From the NCBI RefSeq assembly GCF_003028575.1, contig NZ_PYUD01000001.1, forward strand, positions 434,001-498,000: a DNA stretch of 64,000 nt, in the 5' to 3' direction. Source of the DNA: Halomonas urumqiensis (GTDB lineage Bacteria > Pseudomonadota > Gammaproteobacteria > Pseudomonadales > Halomonadaceae). The notes below the pieces were generated by a model. It worked only from the letters and a program-made list of their open reading frames with translations, searched no databases and was not told the origin of the DNA. Positions 43,456 through 51,409 of this stretch are shown here, piece by piece. The translations under genes and the position numbers were made by a program. Each line of letters opens with the position of its first letter. Position 1 is the first letter of the stretch.

Positions 43456-45131
43456 TCTTGCTCCTGATGGTTCTGGGTCTGCCCTACTGCATCTTGTGGA
43501 TCACATACACCTTGATCACATTCATCATGTCGATCACTTGCACCATGTCGATCAATTGCATCACGCTGATCGCCCATCTCCATGACCCGTTCCAGCAATG
43601 CCACGCCTAGCATCGATACGTCGATGGGCTCGGCATGGATGCGAGTCTGCGGTATCGCGCTCGTGCGACTCGACCAGATGGCGTAGCTCGTCTCGCCGCT
43701 GGGCTCGCCAACCTGTTGGTAGAGGGCTGGCATTATCGGTACATGGTCACCATACCAGCAGAGCACCCCATGGCGTGAATGCGGCGTTGATGGCACCAGT
43801 GCCGTGCGCAGGAGATCCAGCATACCGTCGGCATTGCGCAGGTGACGCAGGTAGACGCGCAAGTCGTCGGTGGCGGCGTGTTGCCCCGGCTGGGCGGTTC
43901 CCTCGAGCGCTTCCAGCGTCGGTGCGTCCGGCGGTATGGGGCGTTCCAGGTGCAGTGGCCCGTGATTCTCCATGGTGATTACGAATACGAATAACGGCTC
44001 ATTATCGCTGTCCTTGAGCAAGGTTCCAACCTTGTTGGCAACGGCAAGGTCGGCAATGTACTGCCCATCGCGTTGATTGTCGGAAAAATGTGCTGAATCA
44101 ATGAACTCGTCGAACCCCAAGCGCGGCATCACCCGGTCACGCAAATAGAAGCTGGCCGGGTAAGGGTGCACGCACACGGTGTGGTAACCAAGCGCCTTGA
44201 AGCGGGCGACCAGGTTGGGTACCGGCCGGCGCGCCAACTGGCGATAAGGGTTGAAGCGGTGGATGCCCAGCGCCTGTTCGTCGAGGCCGGTGAGAAAGGC
44301 GCATTCGGTACGCACCGTGTTGGCACCCCAGGCCGGTACTTGCAGTGACCCCTGGGCCAGGGCATCGCGTTTCAGTGCATCGAATGCGGGCAGCAGGTCG
44401 CCTGGCACGCCCGGGTGCCAGGGGCGAGGGTCGAAGAAGGATTCGCTTTGTACCGCGACGACATGCGGCAGGTGGGCCTGTTCGGCGTCTGGGCGCGCCT
44501 TGGGCGCGGCAAACGGCGAGTCCAGCTGTTCGGTGTCGAGCGGCGTGAGCGCAAGCCGGCCATAGGCCCAGAGGGCGCTGGCAAGGCCGAGGCGTTCGAG
44601 GTCTTGCTGGGGGTTCAGGGTGCACTTGGGCAGATGACGAAGTCCCCACCACAGCAGCGGCACGGCGGCGACCGACAGCATCGCGCAGGTGGCCAGGAAT
44701 GCCGTGGCGCCATGGCGGGTGGAAAGCGAAGGCTCGAACCACAGGAAGGCGGCGATGGCGAGTGCACCCGCGGTGCTGGCGGCAATCGCCAGCGCAATGC
44801 CGAAGAACGGCACGTAGAGCCTGGGGTGCAGGATGGCATCGAGGAAATACTCGAAATCCTGGCAGATGAACGGCTCGCGCAGGGTGGTCGATTTGGTGTT
44901 GCTCGATTGCACCACCACCAGTTGCAGCGAGGCGATCAGCACCAGAGCAAACCACGGCCTCTGGAGCACCAGAAGGCACAACGCGAATAGCGCAAGCCAA
45001 CTGCCGAGATGCACGGCCAGGGTACTGGGCGGACGCCGCCAGGGCGCTGGCACCGGCGGTCGCAACAGCGCCTCGATGATCAGGGTGACCGCCAGGCCAA
45101 CCAGCAGCGGCGGCAACCAGGCGCCTAGCAT
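43452..45131 (-). CDS. LTA-synthase / phosphoglycerol-transferase-like membrane protein
   Basis: 559 residues of the sulfatase/alkaline-phosphatase superfamily. About five N-terminal membrane segments (within residues 5-165) are followed by a large outer domain. Family motifs are AVQSESFFDP near 227, NTVRTECAFLTGL near 268 (catalytic Thr region), ENHGPLHLERP near 380 and WYGDHVPIMP near 460 (metal ligands). Relatives such as LtaS and MdoB move phosphoglycerol from phosphatidylglycerol to sugars outside the inner membrane. Here it may add a polar head group to the amino-lipid or modify the capsule; that is inference. The last 45 residues are a Asp/His/Gln-rich tail coded by 18-bp repeats. It is coupled to the PKS (ATGA overlap). 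Confidence 0.82.
   Translation of the reverse strand: MLGAWLPPLLVGLAVTLIIEALLRPPVPAPWRRPPSTLAVHLGSWLALFALCLLVLQRPWFALVLIASLQLVVVQSSNTKSTTLREPFICQDFEYFLDAILHPRLYVPFFGIALAIAASTAGALAIAAFLWFEPSLSTRHGATAFLATCAMLSVAAVPLLWWGLRHLPKCTLNPQQDLERLGLASALWAYGRLALTPLDTEQLDSPFAAPKARPDAEQAHLPHVVAVQSESFFDPRPWHPGVPGDLLPAFDALKRDALAQGSLQVPAWGANTVRTECAFLTGLDEQALGIHRFNPYRQLARRPVPNLVARFKALGYHTVCVHPYPASFYLRDRVMPRLGFDEFIDSAHFSDNQRDGQYIADLAVANKVGTLLKDSDNEPLFVFVITMENHGPLHLERPIPPDAPTLEALEGTAQPGQHAATDDLRVYLRHLRNADGMLDLLRTALVPSTPHSRHGVLCWYGDHVPIMPALYQQVGEPSGETSYAIWSSRTSAIPQTRIHAEPIDVSMLGVALLERVMEMGDQRDAIDRHGASDRHDECDQGVCDPQDAVGQTQNHQEQE
43490..43575 (-). repeat. 18-bp repeats coding the C-terminal tail of the LtaS-like protein
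   Basis: About four imperfect copies of an 18-base unit near CATGTCGATCACTTGCAC (plus-strand reading) form the end of the gene. They encode the hydrophilic Asp/His/Cys/Gln-rich tail (DRHGASDRHDE and similar), which has no counterpart in related proteins. Confidence 0.65.
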
Positions 45132-45135
45132 GCAC

Positions 45136-45924
45136 TCATTCCTGCTGGCTCCTCGGGCGGCGTGTATAGCCGAGCTTGCGCAGCAGCCATTGGGATAGGC
45201 CTGCCGGCAGTACGGCTAGCCACCAGCAGCCGACATTGAGCGGGAACGGGAAACTGATGCGCGCCTTGTTGGCCGCCACGCCCGCCTTGATCACCCGGGC
45301 GGCGCGCTCGGGCGCCCACAGCCACGGTTTCGGGCCCGGCATGCCATCGCACATCGCCGACTCGACATATCCCGGCATCACCACGCTGACGCCCACGCCG
45401 TGGCGGGCCAGCCAGCCGCGCAGGCCTTCGCCAAAGGCCTTGATGCCGGCCTTGCTGGCGCTGTAGCTCGGCGTGATGGGCAGGCCATGCCAGGCGGCAA
45501 GCGAGCTGATGAACACCAGTTGACCCGAGCCGCGCGCCGCCATGCGCGGGGCCAGGGTATTGGCCATGGCCATGGGGGTGCGCAGGTTGATGGCCAGCAG
45601 GTCGCTGACCTCCTGCCAGGGCTCGAGTTCGCCTGGCTTTCGGCCCACGTGGGTGTTGCGGCCGGCATTGGCGATCACGATGTCGGGAAGCCCTCGGGAG
45701 GCGAGGTCGTCAAGCCAGGCATGCAGGGCCGAGTCATCGGTGAGGTCGACGCTTGCGAGCTCGACCTCGGCACCCCGCTCGCGACACTGGCTGGCCAGGG
45801 CGTCGAGCACCTCTTGCTTGCGGCCATGCAGGATCAGCCGGGTTCCAGGCTCTGCATATTCGCGCGCCAGGGCGCCGCCGATGGCGCCGGTGGCACCGGT
45901 GATCAGTACGCAACGTGTGGTCAC
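45136..45924 (-). CDS. Short-chain dehydrogenase/reductase
   Basis: 262 residues from a GTG that overlaps the kpsS stop (GTGA). The NAD(P) loop is LITGATGAIGGALA near 6-19, NAG is near residue 88, and the catalytic triad is in FISSLAAW and YSASKAG near 135-155. A hydrophobic stretch near the C-terminus (VGCWWLAVLPAGLSQWLL) suggests membrane contact, as in some 3-ketosphinganine and 3-ketoacyl reductases. In this operon it could reduce the amino ketone made by the oxoamine synthase to an amino alcohol. Substrate inferred from context only. Confidence 0.88.
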   Translation of the reverse strand: MTTRCVLITGATGAIGGALAREYAEPGTRLILHGRKQEVLDALASQCRERGAEVELASVDLTDDSALHAWLDDLASRGLPDIVIANAGRNTHVGRKPGELEPWQEVSDLLAINLRTPMAMANTLAPRMAARGSGQLVFISSLAAWHGLPITPSYSASKAGIKAFGEGLRGWLARHGVGVSVVMPGYVESAMCDGMPGPKPWLWAPERAARVIKAGVAANKARISFPFPLNVGCWWLAVLPAGLSQWLLRKLGYTRRPRSQQE

Positions 45925-47162
45925 AAGCCAATCCCCAGCAGTTTCTCGAGTGGTGAGCGTTCGGCTTCGAGTACCCGCGAGGCGTTCTCCACGGCAAGCT
46001 CGATACCGGGCTGGCAATAAAAGCCACCGTTGAGCTGGGTGGCATGAATGACCGTATCACGGAAACAGCGATACAGCCTGGCATCAGGCTTGGGTGGCTG
46101 GTGCCAGAACTCGTCCAGTTCGCCCTGAAAGGTCAGGCCCGCCATATGGTAGATGGGGTCGCTCAGGGCCATGGTCGGCGTCTTGTGGTGGAGGGAGACA
46201 ATACCCACGGTGCTGTTGACGGTAACGGTGCCGGCGGCGTGCTTGAGCAGCACGTTGAGGTTGCCCGATTCCAGGTAGACGATACGTCCCTCCAGCCCGT
46301 AGTAGCGCTGGAGCTTGCGGATGCACCTGGCGTAGTGGGAAAGGCCCATGTCCAGCGGGTGATTCTTGATGCACAGCAGGGCATCGCTCGGTGCGTGTTC
46401 GGCGAAAGAGCCCATCACCCGGTCCATCACTTCCTGCATGTTGGCGAACGGCGAATGGTCGCGGATCTGGGCATCGCTGTTGAGCTGCAGGGGCAGCATG
46501 TAATACGGGCGCTTGCTCGCCACCAGGTCAAGGATACGCTGAGCGTCCTGTGCTTTCCAGAAGCGTAGCTGGGTGAAGCGCTTGATGTAACCCGCGTACT
46601 CCACCGGGGCGGTGATCGGGGCATGGTTGCGATAACGCGGAAACATCACGGGATTGGCAAGGCTTGCCAGGTGGTATCGCACGTCATGTACGGCACGCAC
46701 CTTGAACGGTGACTGGAACTCGCGGGGAGAGGGGGCCTTGGGCAACGCCTTGCCGGTGTCGAGATACCAGGCGGGGTCGCGGGGCAGCAGCGAGTGACCG
46801 TTGACGCCGTCGCGCTCCAGGGTGATCCAGTGAGGACGAAAATAGCCTTCCTCGAAGACATGGTTGCGCACGCCCGCCGCCTTGCCCCGCTCGATGGCCG
46901 GGCGGTGCACCGGGCGGCGATCGCCGAAGATCAATTGGTCGGTGATGGCGTGGCGCTGGTAGAGGCTGTCGAGAAACCCGGGCAGCTCGGAAAGCGGCGC
47001 CTTGAAGGCCACGGCCTTGCCGGCGTCGCGTGACCAGTAGAGGGTGTCGCCGCCATTGAAGTGCACCTTGGTGACATGATGACCATCACGTGTCAGACGC
47101 TCGCCAAGCTGCTGGTAGAACGGGGAACAGACCCCTTGGAGAAACAGAAATGAGCGTGCCAC
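45921..47162 (-). CDS. kpsS: Capsule beta-Kdo transferase KpsS
   Basis: About 413 residues. KpsS adds the first beta-Kdo to the lipid (lyso-phosphatidylglycerol in E. coli) that anchors group-2 capsules. Family features are the N-terminal FLFLQGVCSPFYQQLGERL, HVFEEGYFRPHWITLE near 110, KNHPLDMGLSHY near 290 and TVNSTVGIVSLHHKTPTM near 335. The GTG at 47,162 stands one base after the kpsC stop with AAGG seven bases upstream; a TTG at 47,177 would overlap kpsC. Its end is coupled to the dehydrogenase gene. Unlike classical loci, no kpsM/T/E/D export genes are in the window. Confidence 0.92.
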   Translation of the reverse strand: MARSFLFLQGVCSPFYQQLGERLTRDGHHVTKVHFNGGDTLYWSRDAGKAVAFKAPLSELPGFLDSLYQRHAITDQLIFGDRRPVHRPAIERGKAAGVRNHVFEEGYFRPHWITLERDGVNGHSLLPRDPAWYLDTGKALPKAPSPREFQSPFKVRAVHDVRYHLASLANPVMFPRYRNHAPITAPVEYAGYIKRFTQLRFWKAQDAQRILDLVASKRPYYMLPLQLNSDAQIRDHSPFANMQEVMDRVMGSFAEHAPSDALLCIKNHPLDMGLSHYARCIRKLQRYYGLEGRIVYLESGNLNVLLKHAAGTVTVNSTVGIVSLHHKTPTMALSDPIYHMAGLTFQGELDEFWHQPPKPDARLYRCFRDTVIHATQLNGGFYCQPGIELAVENASRVLEAERSPLEKLLGIGL

Positions 47163-47163
47163 G

Positions 47164-49182
47164 TCAGCGCCTTCCAATGAATGTATTGCGGTACCAGCGA
47201 TACAGCCATGTCTTCAGCGAAGGCGACGCACCGCGCGCGCGCTGCTTTTCCAGCAGCGTCACAGTGGTTTCGGCATTGCAGAGCTGGCCGGAGGCAGGAT
47301 CCACATACCCCGGGTAGAGTAGCAGGGTGCCTGCCACCAGCGCATCCAGGGAGAGCTTGCGCTGCCGCCGGGGATTGTGCTGGCGGTCCTCGGTGAGCCC
47401 CCAGCCGGCGTAGAAGGGCATGCCGTAGGTCGATACCCGTCGACCGCGCAGCAGGGCCTCGAAACCGGTCAGCGAGCTCATGGTGTGAACCTCGTCCACC
47501 ACCTCCAGCAGGTCGCTGATGGCAACCGTGCCGACATCCAGGTCATACAGGCGCCTGGCGGTATCGTCGAGCAGGCCGACCCGCGCCCCGGTAAGCACGT
47601 CGGGATGGGGCTTGTAGAGGATGCAAGCATCCGGGTGGCGCTCGCGCACCGCCGCGAGCAACGCGCTGTTGGTGCGCACATCCGGTGAGCCGCGCTGGAT
47701 CGAGGCGTCGGTTTCCACCTGGCCGGGCACCAGTATGCGGCGCTTGCCCTCTGGCAGGGCCGGCAGTTGCTGGCCCGCCACGTTGTACTTGGAGAGCTTT
47801 AGCCTGACCAGCCGCTCGCGCAGGGCGGCGGCGCGTGCCAGCAGTTCAGCGTCGAAGTCACTGTCGTTGAGCAGTCGTTCCAGGTCGCTGGGCTGGCCGG
47901 GGTCGTAGTAGATGCCCTGGCTGTCGAGCACCAGCGACAGTGGCCGCGTGAGATCCGTGCCGAGCCCCACCGAGCGAATGAAACCATCCTCCATGCGCCA
48001 AAGCGAGAGTTGACGGGCTTCGCAGTCGTTTTCCAGCGCTGTATCGACCTGGCTCGACCAGGCGAGCAGGTTGTCGCCGGGCTGTCCGGCGTGGGCCGCC
48101 TGGGTGAGCGTGTCGTGGTGGGTGACTTGCGCCGACTTGCCGAGGAAGTCGTCGACGAACCCGCGCTTCCATTCCGTGAAGGCACCGGCGTGCCAGTTGC
48201 CGGCCAGGCGCTGGTGCTGGCGGCGCTGATCGCTGATCAGTGCAATGGTCGACTCGAGAGTGGTGGGTTCACCCGTGTAGGGGTTGGCGTAGCGGCTATA
48301 GCGCAGGAAGGCGGCGGCGAACACCTGGGCCAGGCTGCGCTCGACTGCGCGGCGCGGGCAGTTCTGTCGATCGCGGGTGAGCCCCCAGCCGGCATAGAAC
48401 GGCAGGCCATGGCAGGTCACTGGCTTGCCGGCCATAAGCGCCTCGAAACCGAGCTGACTGGTCACCACATGCACGGCATCCACGGCATCGAACAGTGCCC
48501 AGGGGTTGACGTCTTCGCCGATCAGCTGGCAGCGCGGGTGCTGGCGTGCCGCCTCCAGCAGGTGCCCCTGCTTTTTTCCGGCGATGACATCCGGGTGCAC
48601 CTTGACGAGTATATCGGCCTCGGGATGCTCGGCGAGGGCACATTCGAACATGGAGTCGAAGGTGTCGGCATCGGCAACGCCATACTGGATCGAGGCATCG
48701 CCACGAGTCTGGTCGACCACCAGCACGCGCGGCCGGTCGCAGGCATGTAGTGGACGATCCGGGGCATGGTTGTACTTCGACAGCCGATGGCGGGCCAGCA
48801 ACGCCATGGCGTGTTGCGCACGGGCCAGCTCGTCAGCCGAAAACGGTGCCTCGCGGATCAGGGTTTCCAGGTCGGATGGGCGCGAGGCGTCGTAGTAGAT
48901 GCCGCTATGATCCACCACCAGGCTGTGGGTGTGATAACCATCGGCGCCAAGGCCCAGCGAGCGCAGGAAGCCATCTTCCAGGGCGATATAGGGCAGGGCG
49001 TGTTTCCGTGCGTATTGCCTGGCGGGTTCGGAGGTCGGTTTCAACCCCCAGCCGATCACCGCATCGACTCGCTTGGGCCAGCGCGACAGTTGGGTGAACC
49101 GTGTGAACTCGGGAAGCAGCGGAGCCAGATTGTTCATGCGGATGATGCCGCTAAGTAGGTAACCTGCTGTCTGGCCAGCCAT
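47164..49182 (-). CDS. kpsC: Capsule beta-Kdo transferase KpsC (two-domain)
   Basis: About 672 residues from the ATG at 49,182, the length of E. coli KpsC; its N-terminal GYLLSGIIRMNNLAPLL aligns with the KpsC start. A GTG at 49,332 is in frame, but the extra 50 residues show no resemblance. Two homologous halves each carry the same series: ALEDGFLRSLGLG / RMEDGFIRSVGLG, GIYYDASRPSDLE / GIYYDPGQPSDLE, LVKVHPDV / LYKPHPDV and TCHGLPFYAGWGLT / STYGMPFYAGWGLT. KpsC extends the beta-Kdo linker with alternating linkages. It is the first gene of the six-gene minus-strand run; the 146-base gap to the upstream regulator should hold the promoter. Confidence 0.94.
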   Translation of the reverse strand: MAGQTAGYLLSGIIRMNNLAPLLPEFTRFTQLSRWPKRVDAVIGWGLKPTSEPARQYARKHALPYIALEDGFLRSLGLGADGYHTHSLVVDHSGIYYDASRPSDLETLIREAPFSADELARAQHAMALLARHRLSKYNHAPDRPLHACDRPRVLVVDQTRGDASIQYGVADADTFDSMFECALAEHPEADILVKVHPDVIAGKKQGHLLEAARQHPRCQLIGEDVNPWALFDAVDAVHVVTSQLGFEALMAGKPVTCHGLPFYAGWGLTRDRQNCPRRAVERSLAQVFAAAFLRYSRYANPYTGEPTTLESTIALISDQRRQHQRLAGNWHAGAFTEWKRGFVDDFLGKSAQVTHHDTLTQAAHAGQPGDNLLAWSSQVDTALENDCEARQLSLWRMEDGFIRSVGLGTDLTRPLSLVLDSQGIYYDPGQPSDLERLLNDSDFDAELLARAAALRERLVRLKLSKYNVAGQQLPALPEGKRRILVPGQVETDASIQRGSPDVRTNSALLAAVRERHPDACILYKPHPDVLTGARVGLLDDTARRLYDLDVGTVAISDLLEVVDEVHTMSSLTGFEALLRGRRVSTYGMPFYAGWGLTEDRQHNPRRQRKLSLDALVAGTLLLYPGYVDPASGQLCNAETTVTLLEKQRARGASPSLKTWLYRWYRNTFIGRR

Positions 49183-49328
49183 CGAGTGTTCCCGCAGTGT
49201 GAATATCGCACCCGTCTGATCGGGGCGGCGTGATTCGAGGCCCAGAAAAGTACGTGAAAGCGGAGTCGACTTCAATCGTCGACATGCGTTGACATACCTG
49301 GTCTGGGCCATTCCGGTGGTGGGTAGCG

Positions 49329-50120
49329 TCACTCCCTGTAGGTGAGAGTGGTCTCCCAGCTTTCACGGCTAACCGCTATCGCATCCTGAACCTGCTCGGC
49401 ATCGCCGGCCTTGAACGCCTTGAAGATCGCCTTGTGGTCCTTGAGCGCGGTGGTCGGGTCGGTCTGCATCGAGGTCTCGAGGGCGGCCTCGATCAGTTCC
49501 AGCAAGGTCTCTCCGACCCTGATCGTCATCGGATTGTGGGTAGCATGCAGAATCGCCCGGTGAAAGGCCACGTCGTGGTGCGACGTCTGCTCGCCATTGG
49601 CTATCGCGGATTCCATGGCGTCGATGCTGCGCTGTATGCGCGCGTGATCCTCCGGTGTTGCGTTGTGCATGGCCTGCAATGTGTAGGCCGGCTCGAACAT
49701 CTGGCGGAACTCCAGCACATCACGGGTCATGCCGCGCGCCAGAATCATGCCAAAGGCCATGGGGTCGACCAGTGGATCACCCGGCTCGCGACGAATGATG
49801 GTGCCCTGGCCACGGCGTACTTCAACGATGCCGATGGCCTGCAGCATCTTGATTGCCTCCCGCACGCTCGACTTGCCGATACCCAGGCTTTGGGTCAGCT
49901 CGGTCTCTGAGGGCAGGTAGTCCCCGGGTTTCAACTCGCCACGAATCAACGCGCTCTTGATGCGTTCCAGAATCTGGAAGGCGATGGAGCTGCGTTCTAG
50001 CGAGCCGCCGAAAGGCTCGTTGTGTGAAGGGCTCACTTGAGAGGGGCTACCTCTGGATGGGCCGAATCGCGTGATGCTTTCATGCTGAAGTGCCGCGTTG
50101 GGCTGTCGTTTGAGGCTCAT
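49329..50120 (-). CDS. FadR-family (GntR) transcriptional regulator
   Basis: 263 residues. After about 45 non-conserved residues, a winged helix-turn-helix covers about 50-115 (LKPGDYLPSETELTQSLGIG, SSVREAIKMLQAIGIVEVRRG). An all-helical FCD ligand-binding domain follows, with HDVAFHRAILHATHNP (metal-binding His) near 195. It is divergent from the asparaginase/TRAP operon, with a 224-base gap holding two perfect palindromes, and probably represses that operon until its ligand binds. It also stands upstream of kpsC in the same direction, but a regulatory link to the capsule genes is not evident. Confidence 0.92.
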   Translation of the reverse strand: MSLKRQPNAALQHESITRFGPSRGSPSQVSPSHNEPFGGSLERSSIAFQILERIKSALIRGELKPGDYLPSETELTQSLGIGKSSVREAIKMLQAIGIVEVRRGQGTIIRREPGDPLVDPMAFGMILARGMTRDVLEFRQMFEPAYTLQAMHNATPEDHARIQRSIDAMESAIANGEQTSHHDVAFHRAILHATHNPMTIRVGETLLELIEAALETSMQTDPTTALKDHKAIFKAFKAGDAEQVQDAIAVSRESWETTLTYRE

Positions 50121-50227
50121 GCTGGCGTCTCGTTGTGTTGTCGGTGTTCTGCTTCGGTAATCACAAGGTCGGCGAAAGGCGAGCGCACGTCTGGGCGAGC
50201 TTACTCAAAGTGGTCATCACTCTACAG

Positions 50228-50281
50228 GCTAGAGACTCTTCCACCCCTCGAACTTGCACATTGTGCAAATTTGAGTCTAGC
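50228..50281. promoter_or_regulatory. Nested inverted repeats, candidate operator 1
   Basis: A perfect 15-base palindrome TTGCACATTGTGCAA (50,254-50,268) is enclosed by an outer imperfect inverted repeat, GCTAGAGACTC near 50,228 and GAGTCTAGC near 50,272. It lies between the divergent FadR-type regulator and the asparaginase gene, where such a regulator would bind. Confidence 0.6.
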
Positions 50282-50293
50282 ATGATGGCAGAT

Positions 50294-50314
50294 ATCAGAC
50301 ATCAGATGTCTGAT
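50294..50314. promoter_or_regulatory. 21-bp palindrome, candidate operator 2
   Basis: ATCAGACATC-A-GATGTCTGAT is a perfect 10+1+10 inverted repeat located 30 bases before the asparaginase start. Size and symmetry fit a dimeric GntR/FadR-type operator overlapping the transcription start or leader. Which of the two palindromes the regulator uses is unknown. Confidence 0.65.
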
Positions 50315-50344
50315 GTGGTGAGGGCGATACCAACAGGATGCGAG

Positions 50345-51352
50345 ATGACGGGACGACATATCGTGGTGTTCACAACGGGTGGAACGATCGCTAGTGAGCA
50401 GGATGTATCCGGGAGAAGTATCTCCGGTGCGCTGCACGGCGAGCAGTTGCTCGACAAGGTCGCGCTGCCGGCAGGTGCGGCGCTCTCGGTGGAAGTCCAC
50501 TCGCTGTTCCAGAAGCCAAGCAATGCGATTACCAGCGCGGACCTGTTGGAGATGCATCGCCAATGCCAGCGTGTCGCCGACCGCGAGGACGTCGACGGTG
50601 TGGTCGTCACCCACGGCACGGACACCCTGGAAGAGACCGCCTACTTTCTCGACATCACCTTGTCCTGCGACGTGCCCTGCGTGATCACCGGCTCACAGCG
50701 CGCTCCACATGAGCCGGGCACCGATGCATTCCGCAACCTGGCCGATGCGCTACTGACCGCTGCCGCCACGGCGGTGCGAGGTTTCGGTGTACTGGTTTCC
50801 TTTAATCAATCTCTGTTCGCCGCGCGAGATGTGCGCAAGGTCAGCAGTTTCCAGGTGGATGGGTTCGCTTCACCGGGTGCTGGCCCACTTGGCTACGTCG
50901 ACGGCGAGCGCGTTCATCTGCATAGCCGTCCGGTGCCAGAGAGACGAGCCATCAGACCGGCCCTTCCCGAGTTGCTGGATGACCTGCCGCGCGTCGATCT
51001 GCTGCCCGTTTATCTCGATGCCGCACCGACACTGGTCGACCTCGCGCTGAAGGATGGCGCCAGGGGGCTGGTGATCGAAGGCCTGGGGCGCGGTCATGTG
51101 CCGCCAGGCTGGGTCGATCGGGTGGCAAGCGCAGTACGTGCCGGCTTCCCGGTGGTGGTGGTCAGCCACTGTCACCGCGGGCCGGTGCATCAGAGTTACG
51201 AATTCCCGGGCAGCCTTGCGAGCCTCGAGGCAGCGGGTGCCATCTCGCTGCCCGATTTGAGTGCCCGCAAGGCACGCCTGGCCCTGGCCTCGCTGCTGGC
51301 AAGCCCCTCTCGGGAGCCGCTTGCCAAGCGGTTGGCGGCGCTGACGGCGTGA
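50345..51352 (+). CDS. Asparaginase family protein
   Basis: 335 residues from the ATG at 50,345; the frame is open further upstream but would cover the palindromic operators. The first catalytic threonine motif is FTTGGTIAS (residues 9-17), and the second is VVTHGTDTLEETAYFLD near 84-100, as in bacterial L-asparaginases of the AnsA/AnsB fold. Further family segments are VITGSQRAPHEPGTDAFRNL near 113 and IEGLGRGHVPPGW near 240. No signal peptide is visible, so it is cytoplasmic. It opens an operon with a TRAP transporter and two other amide-bond hydrolases. It may act on asparagine or on another amide brought in by that transporter. Confidence 0.92.
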   Translation: MTGRHIVVFTTGGTIASEQDVSGRSISGALHGEQLLDKVALPAGAALSVEVHSLFQKPSNAITSADLLEMHRQCQRVADREDVDGVVVTHGTDTLEETAYFLDITLSCDVPCVITGSQRAPHEPGTDAFRNLADALLTAAATAVRGFGVLVSFNQSLFAARDVRKVSSFQVDGFASPGAGPLGYVDGERVHLHSRPVPERRAIRPALPELLDDLPRVDLLPVYLDAAPTLVDLALKDGARGLVIEGLGRGHVPPGWVDRVASAVRAGFPVVVVSHCHRGPVHQSYEFPGSLASLEAAGAISLPDLSARKARLALASLLASPSREPLAKRLAALTA

Positions 51353-51409
51353 GCATGGCCGTCGATTCACGTGATACATGCTCTACTCACACAACGACAA
51401 GGTATTGAA

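Noticed and set aside
36000..43467. Three open frames of 700 or more codons on the plus strand opposite the PKS
   Set aside because: They are the antisense of a well-conserved megasynthase; composition is His/Gly/Gln-rich with no domains.
49183..49332. Fifty-residue N-terminal extension of KpsC from a GTG overlapping the regulator stop
   Set aside because: The extra residues do not look like KpsC, whose recognisable start begins at the ATG at 49,182, and the region is needed for a promoter.
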